From contig VSNK01000331.1 of the NCBI GenBank assembly GCA_009774255.1, forward strand, positions 1-5,627: a stretch of DNA of 5,627 nt, read 5' to 3'. Within the stretch, counting starts at the first letter, position 1. Every line of letters begins with the position of its first letter. The position numbers and the translations under genes were made by a program. Origin of the DNA: Faecalicatena sp. GTDB taxonomy: Bacteria; Bacillota; Clostridia; Lachnospirales; Lachnospiraceae. The notes below the pieces were generated by a model, which did no database searches, had not been told where the DNA came from, and was given only the letters and a program-made list of their open reading frames with translations. Shown one piece after another: positions 1 to 5,627 of this stretch.

Positions 1-1
1 G

Positions 2-334
2 AAATATAATGACGAAAACTCCCTCACCTGCGTTATACTGATGGCCTATTACAGTGCGAAAGCGCATTACATGAATCCGGTTCTCGAACTGCCGTCCGGA
101 AAAGGCTTTGCGGATGTGGTCTATCTGCCGAAGCGTGAGCGAAGTGTGCCGGCATTGGTAGTGGAACTAAAATGGGATCAGTCCGCAGACGGTGCGATCG
201 CGCAGATCAAGAAAAAGGAATACGCGGATTGGGTGAAAGGCTATACAGGTGACATCCTTTTAGTCGGGATAAATTATAGTAAAGAGACGAAGGAACATCA
301 GTGCAGGATTGAAATGCTGAAAGGAACAAAATAG
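2..334 (+). CDS. AAA-ATPase-like/DUF1703 protein, C-terminal PD-(D/E)XK nuclease-like domain (5' partial)
   Basis: The reading frame is open from the left edge, so only the last 110 or so residues are present; the ATG at 41 is internal, because the frame upstream of it reads through with family-like sequence. The fragment shows the end of the PD-(D/E)XK domain of DUF1703-type proteins: an AYYSA segment, then GKGFADVVYLP with the acidic residue Asp (codon 113-115), then VVELKWD with the E-x-K pair (codons 164-172), then a basic helix and the strand DILLVGINY. In this family the nuclease-like domain follows an N-terminal AAA-ATPase-like domain, which would lie outside the window. The cellular role of the family is not established; nuclease or defence-related functions have been proposed by fold. 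All three expected active-site positions are intact. It is convergent with the glycosylation operon and probably unrelated to it. Family call fairly sure, function not. Confidence 0.85.
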   Translation, partial: KYNDENSLTCVILMAYYSAKAHYMNPVLELPSGKGFADVVYLPKRERSVPALVVELKWDQSADGAIAQIKKKEYADWVKGYTGDILLVGINYSKETKEHQCRIEMLKGTK

Positions 335-382
335 CCCGTATACGCGCAGCACACATCCCACGGAGAAGTTTCCTGTAGAAGA

Positions 383-436
383 AAAAAGCCGTTGACACAT
401 GGAGTTTATCCATGTACCAATGGCTTTTGTTCATTT
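383..436. terminator. Bidirectional rho-independent terminator between convergent genes
   Basis: Arms 383-402 and 410-429 pair around a 7-nt loop (403-409). Nineteen positions align, with one G-U pair and a two-base internal mismatch. On the + strand the stem is followed by TTTTGTTCATTTT; on the - strand it is followed by a run of six T. It lies 49 nt past the stop of the + gene and about 60 nt past the stop of the - gene, as expected for a shared terminator. Confidence 0.8.
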
Positions 437-487
437 TAATACGGCTTCAGCTTATTATACAGCTTGCCTTGCAAACATGTTGATACT

Positions 488-2152
488 TCACTCCACATCC
501 CCTTCCCCGCAGCAATACCGATGTTGATATTCCCCGCCATTGAGAAAATCTGCCACCTCAAACGCCCCGCATCTGCAATTCGAGATCAGCGCGCTGCACG
601 ACGCCAGCAGATACAGAACCGCCAGATAAGGCATTTCATCATGATAATCATTGTTTTCCTTTTTCATCTTCGCCAGAACAATCCCCTTTCGGCTGACATC
701 CTCATACCGAAAACGTTCCTGCTCCAGATCATTCAGCCTGTCTCCAAAGCTCGCCTGCCTGAATCTTTCGAGAACATCCGCGTCCTCTGTCGCCAGAAAC
801 AAGGAATTGCAATTCCATTCCTCCATTTTTTCCCTGACCAGGCAAATATACTCTTCATCCTCCATGGGCTTCGGAACATCAAATCCACCATAGCGGTAAT
901 CCGTCCCACGGGCCACCACCCCCAAGACTTTTCCGCCATGCTCCCGAAAAAACTTCTCACGGATCGGATCAATATAAGATTTCATCTCTTGATTCAGCCG
1001 AAGATATTTTTTATAAATTTCCCTCATATGCCCGGAATTATGATACTGTTCCATCATATAAGGGTTAAATGCATCCATTTTATCATCACACAGCAGGACA
1101 TGACGGCTCTGCATGACCTCTTCCGGCCGGTATCCATTTAACGGTTCAAAAAAATCTTCCCATATATTTTCTATTCTACCCCCGGAAAACGAATTCCCTC
1201 CGTCCGGAACACTCAGATCAATCACCGGGATATACCCCGGCTCTCGGTACTCCGCCACAGCCACCTTTGTCATGCAAAAACGGATGACATCTCCCAGCCC
1301 GCTGGAATAGACGGGAAAACGGATCAGCATGAACCTTTTGTCCGGATTCTTTTCACCAAAGCTGATCTCCTTCCTGCGCCAGAACAGCGATGTCATCACA
1401 TCCATGCTACTGTAGATATCCTTTTGAAATCTCCGGCCAAAAAAATCCTTTTCCCGCTCACTGGTGACACGAATCGCTCCGGACATATCATCGCCGCGGT
1501 TCTGAGGAACAAAGCGGGAAAATATCGCCGCATTTTCATCCAGGAAAAGCTTTTTCTTTTCCGGGAACTTCCGTTCCAGGACATCCCAGATAAACGCCGT
1601 ATATTCCTCGTACTCTTCGAAGATATAGGCTTCTGCCCGCGAAAGCAATTCCAGATCCAGCTCTTCGTCAAACGCATACTCTTCAAATTCACTGACCACA
1701 TAATTCAAGCTCGTCGAATTTTGCTGATAATATAAAATGCATTCTACCTCTTCCTGATCAGACACCTCTTCTTGACCAGACACCTCTTCTTGACCAGACA
1801 CCTCTTCTTGACCAGACACCTCTTCCAGTCCAGACTCATCTTCCAGTCCGGATTCCCCTCCCTGCGGGCTGCAGACCATAACCGCACGGTTCCACCGGTC
1901 TTCCGGATTTGGAAAAGAAAAGAACAGTTCCCTCGCTTCCGCAAAAACCTCCGAGTTAAGATGCAATACCTTTTCCGGAACCTCCCGGTTATAAAGCACG
2001 TCGTAATAAGACAGCACTTTTACCGGTCTGTCGCCGCGATAAATCAGGATATATTCATCTTTGTGCCCATTTAAGAAAAACTGCAATGATCTGCTTCTAT
2101 CATACGCTTCCTCCTGAACCGCATATGCATCGCCATTGTATACTCTTATCAT
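488..2152 (-). CDS. Fucosyltransferase-like (GT23/NodZ-like, GT-B fold) glycosyltransferase with acidic repeat
   Basis: A 554-residue protein, probably cytoplasmic: no signal peptide or membrane segment is seen. The C-terminal part (about 270-545) resembles the alpha-1,6-fucosyltransferase/NodZ type. It has a glycine-containing turn SSGLGDVIRF (283-292), NIWEDFFEPL (329-338), VVARGTDY (412-419, matching the conserved arginine motif that contacts GDP-sugar phosphate), LFLATEDADVLERF (451-464) and a final ASCSALISNCRCGAFEVA stretch (517-534). By family knowledge this would transfer fucose or a similar sugar from a GDP donor; the actual donor is inferred. Residues 1-95 and 137-265 match no domain I can name; 33-53 (EYILIYRGDRPVKVLSYYDV) faintly recalls a CBS motif. 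Residues 101-136 are six acidic hexapeptide repeats, followed by a very Glu/Tyr-rich segment (154-185). The start is fixed by AGGAGG (2158-2163) 5 nt upstream. It is the last gene of the operon, followed by a terminator. Confidence 0.75.
   Translation of the reverse strand: MIRVYNGDAYAVQEEAYDRSRSLQFFLNGHKDEYILIYRGDRPVKVLSYYDVLYNREVPEKVLHLNSEVFAEARELFFSFPNPEDRWNRAVMVCSPQGGESGLEDESGLEEVSGQEEVSGQEEVSGQEEVSDQEEVECILYYQQNSTSLNYVVSEFEEYAFDEELDLELLSRAEAYIFEEYEEYTAFIWDVLERKFPEKKKLFLDENAAIFSRFVPQNRGDDMSGAIRVTSEREKDFFGRRFQKDIYSSMDVMTSLFWRRKEISFGEKNPDKRFMLIRFPVYSSGLGDVIRFCMTKVAVAEYREPGYIPVIDLSVPDGGNSFSGGRIENIWEDFFEPLNGYRPEEVMQSRHVLLCDDKMDAFNPYMMEQYHNSGHMREIYKKYLRLNQEMKSYIDPIREKFFREHGGKVLGVVARGTDYRYGGFDVPKPMEDEEYICLVREKMEEWNCNSLFLATEDADVLERFRQASFGDRLNDLEQERFRYEDVSRKGIVLAKMKKENNDYHDEMPYLAVLYLLASCSALISNCRCGAFEVADFLNGGEYQHRYCCGEGDVE
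1747..1854 (-). repeat. 18-bp in-frame tandem repeat, six copies
   Basis: Six head-to-tail 18-bp units lie inside the fucosyltransferase-like gene. The three units from 1765 to 1818 are identical; the unit at 1747-1764 and the two at 1819-1854 are diverged. They encode the hexapeptide SGQEEV three times, flanked by SDQEEV, SGLEEV and SGLEDE (residues 101-136). The identical central copies suggest recent slippage or unequal recombination. Copy-number change would lengthen or shorten an acidic linker without shifting the frame. Confidence 0.95.
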
Positions 2153-2156
2153 ATCA

Positions 2157-2293
2157 TCCTCCTTGCGTAATATCGAATCTTATTCGGCCAAACTGTCCTT
2201 CTTGCACAATATCAAATCTTTTTTGACCAAACCGTCCTCCTTGCGTAATATCAAATCTCATTCGGCCAAACCGTCCTCCTTGCATGACATCAA
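2157..2293 (-). repeat. 39-bp tandem repeat in the intergenic gap, three copies plus a partial one
   Basis: Full copies are 2157-2195, 2196-2234 and 2235-2273, with a diverged partial copy at 2274-2293 that runs over the stop codon of the upstream CgeB-like gene. Copies differ by only a few bases. Read on the - strand, copies carry GCAAGGAGGA, a ribosome binding site (GCAAGAAGGA in 2196-2234); only the one at 2158-2163 is placed to start the next gene. The array fills the whole 137-nt gap between the two glycosyltransferase genes. It probably arose by repeated duplication of the stop-codon/ribosome-binding-site junction. There are no unique spacers, so it is not CRISPR. Confidence 0.92.
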
Positions 2294-3477
2294 GCCATAT
2301 TTTCGATTGCTGCCAGAATCCAATCCGTACAATTCTCCCAGGTGAAATGATGAACTACTTTTTCAAATCCCTTTTGTATCATTTTTTCCGCACGCTCCGT
2401 ATCCCGCAGCAGTGAACTTACAATCTCCGGCAGCCTCTCCAGATGCTCCAGGTCATACAATGCAATATCTTCCCCATCCGTAAAATTTTCATCGACCCAC
2501 CTGCTGGAATCCGTGAGGGGCAGGGAATGCTGGAGCAGCGTGTTGAAAATCCGGTCATGGGTTCCCGATTTGAACCAGGGAAAGACATTCAGATTGATCC
2601 TGGCATCTGCCATATACGCCAACGTATCCGCATAAGGGATCCGGTCATCGATTCGATGAACGTTCGGATATTTCGCGGAGCTATGGTTTTCCCATCCTCG
2701 TCCCAACAAATGGAGTTCCACCCCTGATTCCGCCAAAACCTGAACCACCCGCTCCCGCTGGTACATACGGATGGCCCAGTCCACCGGCTCCGCGCAGCGC
2801 AGCAGATTCTTCAGCGTTTCCTGGTCAACCGAAAGCCTCATCCGCTCAATTGTCAATAAGGTAGCTTCCTCTATATTCAGATTGCTGTTTTCCACAAGGC
2901 AGCGGTACAAAACCTGATAAAAATCATATACCACCGTCCCTTTTTCAACCATTTCCTCGATTCCGGCAAGTCTGTCCTCAGGAGAATAATATGTTCCTGA
3001 AAACAGAACATCATACGTTTTCTCCTTATAAGGAATCACTGGAACCGCCTGATCCGGAATCACTCCGACATGAGGCATAAATTCCACATTCGGCACCATT
3101 TGCCCAAAATATTTTTTCACGTAATCTACATGATCCCGGTCGCAGCAGAACAAAAAATAATTCCCTGGATGCTTTTCCAATACTGTGTGGAACCGCAAGG
3201 GCGGGTCCATAAATATATCTACAACCTTCGTCTGATATGCGTTCCATATTCCAATCAGCAGATCATGTCTGACTCCCAGCCCGTCAAAGCAGATTGCCGC
3301 ATCCACTTTTTGGGATGCAAACTGCGAAAACATCACATAAGAATGAGGGTCATCCGCAGGGGGATTGAGCAGGTTTAAAATAAAAGTCTCGTGCCCTCTT
3401 TTCCGAAGTTCCTCTGCAAGCACATCAGAAAAAAAGTTGAATGATTCTACATCTGAATAAAATAATACAATTCTCAT
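2290..3477 (-). CDS. CgeB-like GT-B glycosyltransferase
   Basis: A 395-residue protein that starts with a Rossmann strand MRIVLFYSDV and a helix typical of GT-B N-terminal domains. The C-terminal domain (about 230-390) resembles the Glyco_trans_1_2 group found in CgeB-like proteins. It contains HLLGRGW (256-262), a strand-turn with YPNVHRID (270-277) and YADTLAYMADARINLN (282-297). The donor-site signature is GTHDRIFNTLLQHSLPLTDS (305-324), where family members usually carry a H-D-R-x-F-E/N motif. CgeB itself is a spore-coat maturation protein, but many homologues lie in surface-glycan or flagellin-glycosylation clusters, so the name gives fold, not role. No membrane segment is visible. The start codon overlaps the recombinase stop as ATGA, and AAGGAG (3488-3493) lies 10 nt upstream inside the recombinase gene, which suggests translational coupling. 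Sugar donor and acceptor are unknown. Confidence 0.82.
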   Translation of the reverse strand: MRIVLFYSDVESFNFFSDVLAEELRKRGHETFILNLLNPPADDPHSYVMFSQFASQKVDAAICFDGLGVRHDLLIGIWNAYQTKVVDIFMDPPLRFHTVLEKHPGNYFLFCCDRDHVDYVKKYFGQMVPNVEFMPHVGVIPDQAVPVIPYKEKTYDVLFSGTYYSPEDRLAGIEEMVEKGTVVYDFYQVLYRCLVENSNLNIEEATLLTIERMRLSVDQETLKNLLRCAEPVDWAIRMYQRERVVQVLAESGVELHLLGRGWENHSSAKYPNVHRIDDRIPYADTLAYMADARINLNVFPWFKSGTHDRIFNTLLQHSLPLTDSSRWVDENFTDGEDIALYDLEHLERLPEIVSSLLRDTERAEKMIQKGFEKVVHHFTWENCTDWILAAIENMA

Positions 3478-4103
3478 GATCTGGAGTCTCCTTCCCGGTA
3501 TAGCCGTGCCCTATACTCTCCAATTCTCTTATACATCGTACTTCTCCCCATATTGCAAAGCTCTGCCAGCTCGCCGATGGAAATCCGTTCGGCCTCCCAC
3601 TCCTTATATAATTCCGGAAAATTGTCCGGCATGGGGATCACCGGCTTCCCAAATCGAACGCCCCTCGCCTTTGCGGCGGCAATCCCTTCCGCCTGCCTCC
3701 GGCGGATATTTTCACGCTCATTTTCCGCGACAAATGACAATAACTGCAGTACCACATCGCTGATAAATGTCCCCAGCAGATCTTTTGTCTTTGTAGTATC
3801 CAGAAGAGGCATATCCTGAATGCGGATGTCCGCTCCCTTCTCCTTCGTGATCAGGCGCCACTGTTCCATGATTTCCTGGTAATTCCGTCCGAGCCGGTCA
3901 ATACTTTTCACCACAATCAAATCTCCCTCCCGTACCTGCCGCATCATTGTCTTGTAAGCGGGCCTGCAAAAATCCTTGCCGCTCTGTTTATCAATGTAAA
4001 TGCTCTTTTTTTCGATCCCGGCTTCAACGAGAGAAATCAACTGCCGCTCAATATTTTGCTCTCTGGTAGAAACTCTGATATAACCGTATACTTTGTTCGC
4101 CAT
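3474..4103 (-). CDS. Serine recombinase, resolvase/invertase family, with C-terminal helix-turn-helix
   Basis: A 209-residue small serine recombinase. The N-terminal resolvase domain begins VYGYIRVSTREQ with Arg10 and the nucleophile Ser12; it continues with DKQSGKDF (38-45), SIDRLGRN (67-74, catalytic Asp69, Arg70, Arg73), the MPLLDT segment (98-103), and the FVAENERENIRRRQAEGI long helix (124-141) with AAAKARGVRFGKP linking to DNA. Residues 174-195 (ISIGELAELCNMGRSTMYKR) form the DNA-binding helix-turn-helix. All catalytic residues I can place are present, so it should be active. I chose the ATG at 4103 because AAGGAGG (4111-4117) sits 7 nt upstream and the family starts there; an upstream in-frame ATG at 4181 has no ribosome binding site. 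It is unusual to find it third from the end of a glycosyltransferase operon. By family it would act as a resolvase or DNA invertase, but no matching crossover site is certain here. Confidence 0.92.
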   Translation of the reverse strand: MANKVYGYIRVSTREQNIERQLISLVEAGIEKKSIYIDKQSGKDFCRPAYKTMMRQVREGDLIVVKSIDRLGRNYQEIMEQWRLITKEKGADIRIQDMPLLDTTKTKDLLGTFISDVVLQLLSFVAENERENIRRRQAEGIAAAKARGVRFGKPVIPMPDNFPELYKEWEAERISIGELAELCNMGRSTMYKRIGEYRARLYREGDSRS

Positions 4104-4125
4104 GCCTGTACCTCCTTGTATAGAA

Positions 4126-4140
4126 ACTCTTTTTAAGAGT
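4126..4140. other. Perfect 15-bp palindrome upstream of the recombinase gene
   Basis: The arms ACTCTT and AAGAGT flank a 3-bp centre, placed just before the recombinase ribosome binding site, in the 80-nt gap after the GT2 gene. It could be an operator or binding site for the recombinase, or a weak RNA hairpin. A 6-bp AT-rich stem is too small to call a terminator. Confidence 0.35.
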
Positions 4141-4183
4141 ATAATGCAAAGAGAGCCTGTGATTCGACCGGCAAACGCCATTT

Positions 4184-5275
4184 TTATCCCTGATTTCTCA
4201 GAGCCCGAATCCGGCTGACAGCAGGAAGATACCCTTCATCAGCCGCTTTTTGGTAATATTCCAATGCTCTCGGAATATCACCTGACACCTCATACCAGGT
4301 TCCCAGATTGTGCGCCGCCTTAAACGATCCACATCCATGTATGCCTTGATGCAGAGGCACTTCCCCGATTTCCAGGCATCGCAGATAAGCTTTCTCAATG
4401 AAAGGAAGATAATCAATATACTTCCTTGTATCTGCCAGGATTGCTTTCATAAACAATATTCCGCAGGTAAAATGAAAATCCGCATACTCTCCCAGCCGTT
4501 CCTCTTCATTTTCCACAATGGTCAGGGCCGTATCGTAATCCTGTATTTCGATCAGGCTGTATAAATATTGAATCAGACCCGTTGCCCGATAGGCTGCCCC
4601 CTTCAAAGGCACCTTCCCGCAAAAGTCCGCGAAATATTTACACGCCTCTTCATGCCGCCCCATCCCCCGCAGCGTCCTTGCCGTCTGAAACAAGATATAC
4701 GGATCTCCCGGCTTTTCCTTTAATTCTTCCAGCAAAATGGACAGATTACGTTCCTCCTTGCCACCCTGCTGGTATCCGTCATGCTCGAACAAAAGCGGCA
4801 GTGCCTTCGCCGGAAAGTCAGAATTCTCCTGCTCATGAATTTTCCCGGAAAATCTTACTCCCCGCGGAAGCAGCCTTCCGGCCCAGGTATACATATAAGC
4901 GACCTGGTCCTTTCCGTCCACAGTTCCTTCATTATAAAAATCCTTCCGCTGGATTGCACCTATTTGCTCCATATTCTCCATAAAAGGGTCAATGTCCTTC
5001 CGCTTCCCCTCGATCAGGTATTCATCCGCGTCCAGAACCAGATTCCAGTCACAGTCCGACTGAGCCAGCGCAAAATTCCTTGCCGCAGAAAAATCCTGAT
5101 TCCAGACATAATCCGATACAACCGCACCGAAGGAAGCCGCAATCTCCTTCGTCCTGTCCGTAGATCCGGTGTCCGTGATATACATCTGATCCACCAGACC
5201 TTTTACCCGCTCAAGACACTTCGCCAGACAGCGCTCCTCATTTTTTACAATCATTACAAGACCCAAAGTCTTCAT
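4184..5275 (-). CDS. GT2 glycosyltransferase with C-terminal TPR-like repeats
   Basis: A 363-residue protein with an N-terminal GT-A domain of family 2: LGLVMIVKNEERCLAKCL (4-21), DTGSTDRTKEIA (35-46), the donor/metal DxD-type motif LVLDADEYL (79-87) and the acceptor-side motif RFSGKIHEQ (141-149). A link segment, EHDGYQQGGKEERNL (164-178), resembles that seen in SunS-like and related TPR-bearing GT2 enzymes. From about 190 the protein is helical and repeat-like: residues 192-220 and 322-352 (AHNLGTWYEVSGDIPRALEYYQKAADEGY) read as TPR/Sel1-type units. Such enzymes transfer a sugar from a nucleotide donor, in several cases to protein or peptide acceptors, with the TPR part used for partner binding; the acceptor here is unknown. 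No membrane segment is seen, so it is probably cytoplasmic. Start: GTGAGG (5284-5289) lies 8 nt upstream. It is the first gene of the operon, behind a promoter at about 5447-5475. Confidence 0.88.
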   Translation of the reverse strand: MKTLGLVMIVKNEERCLAKCLERVKGLVDQMYITDTGSTDRTKEIAASFGAVVSDYVWNQDFSAARNFALAQSDCDWNLVLDADEYLIEGKRKDIDPFMENMEQIGAIQRKDFYNEGTVDGKDQVAYMYTWAGRLLPRGVRFSGKIHEQENSDFPAKALPLLFEHDGYQQGGKEERNLSILLEELKEKPGDPYILFQTARTLRGMGRHEEACKYFADFCGKVPLKGAAYRATGLIQYLYSLIEIQDYDTALTIVENEEERLGEYADFHFTCGILFMKAILADTRKYIDYLPFIEKAYLRCLEIGEVPLHQGIHGCGSFKAAHNLGTWYEVSGDIPRALEYYQKAADEGYLPAVSRIRALRNQG

Positions 5276-5440
5276 GCTATGTACCTCACTTTATTTTATG
5301 ATTTTCGTAACTACTCAGAACAGCAGAAAACTGATGACCTGCCGCGCATCAGCGCAATCCACCCGCAGTGAATAGTCTGCATCGCAGGCGGGGCTGAGGT
5401 CTGCCGTTCATAGCAGTTACCGGTTTTCAAAATCATTCGC
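5276..5440 (-). promoter_or_regulatory. Long structured 5' leader of the glycosyltransferase operon
   Basis: There is no coding gene here. The predicted leader is about 165 nt, long for a plain untranslated region. It is GC-rich in the middle and rich in complementary segments: 5415-5420 with 5307-5312 (a six-pair closing stem), 5388-5392 with 5362-5366, 5384-5387 with 5377-5380, 5347-5352 with 5331-5336, and alternatively 5352-5355 with 5344-5347. The ribosome binding site follows at 5284-5289, outside these stems. No T-run terminator is seen inside. It does not match any riboswitch consensus I can recall. It may be a cis-regulatory RNA or a dispersed intergenic element. Confidence 0.45.
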
Positions 5441-5446
5441 TCTTCT

Positions 5447-5475
5447 ATTATAGGAAGACTCAGCGAAAAAATCAA
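5447..5475 (-). promoter_or_regulatory. Vegetative (sigma-A type) promoter for the glycosyltransferase operon
   Basis: On the - strand the -35 box is TTGATT (5475-5470), the spacer is 17 nt and the -10 box is a perfect TATAAT (5452-5447). Predicted transcription start is near 5440. It points left toward the GT2 gene and is the only convincing promoter I see for the four-gene block. Confidence 0.75.
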
Positions 5476-5477
5476 CC

Positions 5478-5506
5478 GGGACAATCTGAAAGAACTGTGA
5501 TATAAT
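5478..5506 (+). promoter_or_regulatory. Divergent sigma-A promoter with extended -10, pointing right
   Basis: GGGACA (5478-5483) stands as a 4/6 -35 box, followed by a 17-nt spacer and a perfect TATAAT (5501-5506) preceded by TGA, giving an extended TGnTATAAT. Predicted start is near 5513. Its -35 box is 2 bp from the -35 box of the leftward promoter, so both could respond to one regulator. Confidence 0.6.
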
Positions 5507-5512
5507 GATGAA

Positions 5513-5627
5513 AAGGTAACAGGTCACACCTTCACCAGGTTTGCCCTGTTACTCAGGCCGCCATTTAAAATTGCCTTCGGCAATGGGCGGCCTGAATACC
5601 AGCTTTTATGTGCATCCTCCCGACCAA
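5513..5627 (+). other. Predicted start of a rightward transcript with two consecutive hairpins; no gene visible
   Basis: Hairpin one pairs 5516-5523 with 5545-5552 (eight pairs). Hairpin two pairs 5554-5562 with 5586-5594 (nine pairs, very GC-rich), with an inner hairpin at 5569-5574/5578-5583 closed by a UUC loop. Only a short TTTT follows, at 5604-5607, so it is a poor intrinsic terminator. It may be the leader of a gene beyond the window or a small RNA. An ATG at 5608 lacks a ribosome binding site. Confidence 0.4.

Noticed and set aside
392..397. TTGACA as a -35 box on the + strand
   Set aside because: It lies inside the terminator stem and has no -10 box at a proper distance.
464..1141. 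225-codon open frame on the + strand
   Set aside because: Antisense to the conserved C-terminal part of the fucosyltransferase-like gene; no ribosome binding site and no recognisable protein sequence.
2157..2293. CRISPR array
   Set aside because: The units are directly abutting and all alike, with no spacers between them.
2136..2345. + strand frame with 13-residue repeats
   Set aside because: A by-product of the 39-bp tandem array, which is a multiple of three and so stays open in more than one frame; no ribosome binding site.
4140..4145. TATAAT on the + strand upstream of the recombinase
   Set aside because: No -35 box at 16-18 nt and no + strand gene downstream.
4104..4181. Recombinase start at 4181 adding 26 residues
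   Set aside because: No ribosome binding site there; the added residues do not resemble the family, while the start at 4103 has AAGGAGG at 7 nt.
3474..4181. Insertion sequence or transposon carrying the recombinase
   Set aside because: No transposase, no terminal inverted repeats or target duplication are visible, and the gene is fused to the operon by an ATGA overlap.
4781..5371. 196-codon open frame on the + strand
   Set aside because: Antisense to the GT2 catalytic domain, whose motifs are clearly on the - strand; it also runs through the leader.
5276..5440. Known riboswitch such as a cyclic-di-GMP element
   Set aside because: I could not find the conserved core motifs of the classes I can recall, so only an unnamed structured leader is claimed.

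Overview
The window looks like chromosomal DNA from a gut-type Clostridia, most likely a Lachnospiraceae member. The evidence is moderate GC content, strong AGGAGG ribosome binding sites, and protein types common in that group: a DUF1703/PD-(D/E)XK protein, a CgeB-like glycosyltransferase, a GT2-TPR glycosyltransferase and a short resolvase-type recombinase. This placement rests on remembered family resemblance, not on a search.

Left edge (2-334, + strand): the C-terminal end of an AAA-ATPase-like/DUF1703 protein with its PD-(D/E)XK nuclease-like domain. It converges on the main gene set. A strong hairpin at 383-429, with T-rich tracts on both sides, probably terminates transcription from both directions.

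Main block (488-5275, all - strand, transcribed right to left): a four-gene operon. The order is a GT2 glycosyltransferase with TPR-like repeats (5275-4184), a serine recombinase (4103-3474), a GT-B/CgeB-like glycosyltransferase (3477-2290, ATGA overlap with the recombinase) and a fucosyltransferase-like protein (2152-488). The operon probably modifies a surface glycan or glycoprotein: two or three enzymes would each add one sugar. The recombinase is co-transcribed and probably translationally coupled to the next gene. The acceptor and the donor sugars cannot be read from the sequence.

Two repeat arrays lie in this operon. One is a 39-bp tandem repeat that fills the gap between the CgeB-like gene and the fucosyltransferase-like gene, carries the ribosome binding site in every copy, and holds a 43-codon open frame from stop to start. 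The other is an 18-bp repeat inside the fucosyltransferase-like gene, encoding an acidic six-residue unit. Both lengths are multiples of three.

Right edge (5276-5627): no gene is seen. It holds a good vegetative promoter for the operon, a roughly 165-nt GC-rich leader able to fold into several hairpins, and a second promoter pointing right whose -35 box sits 2 bp from the first. The predicted rightward transcript starts with two consecutive hairpins and leaves the window.
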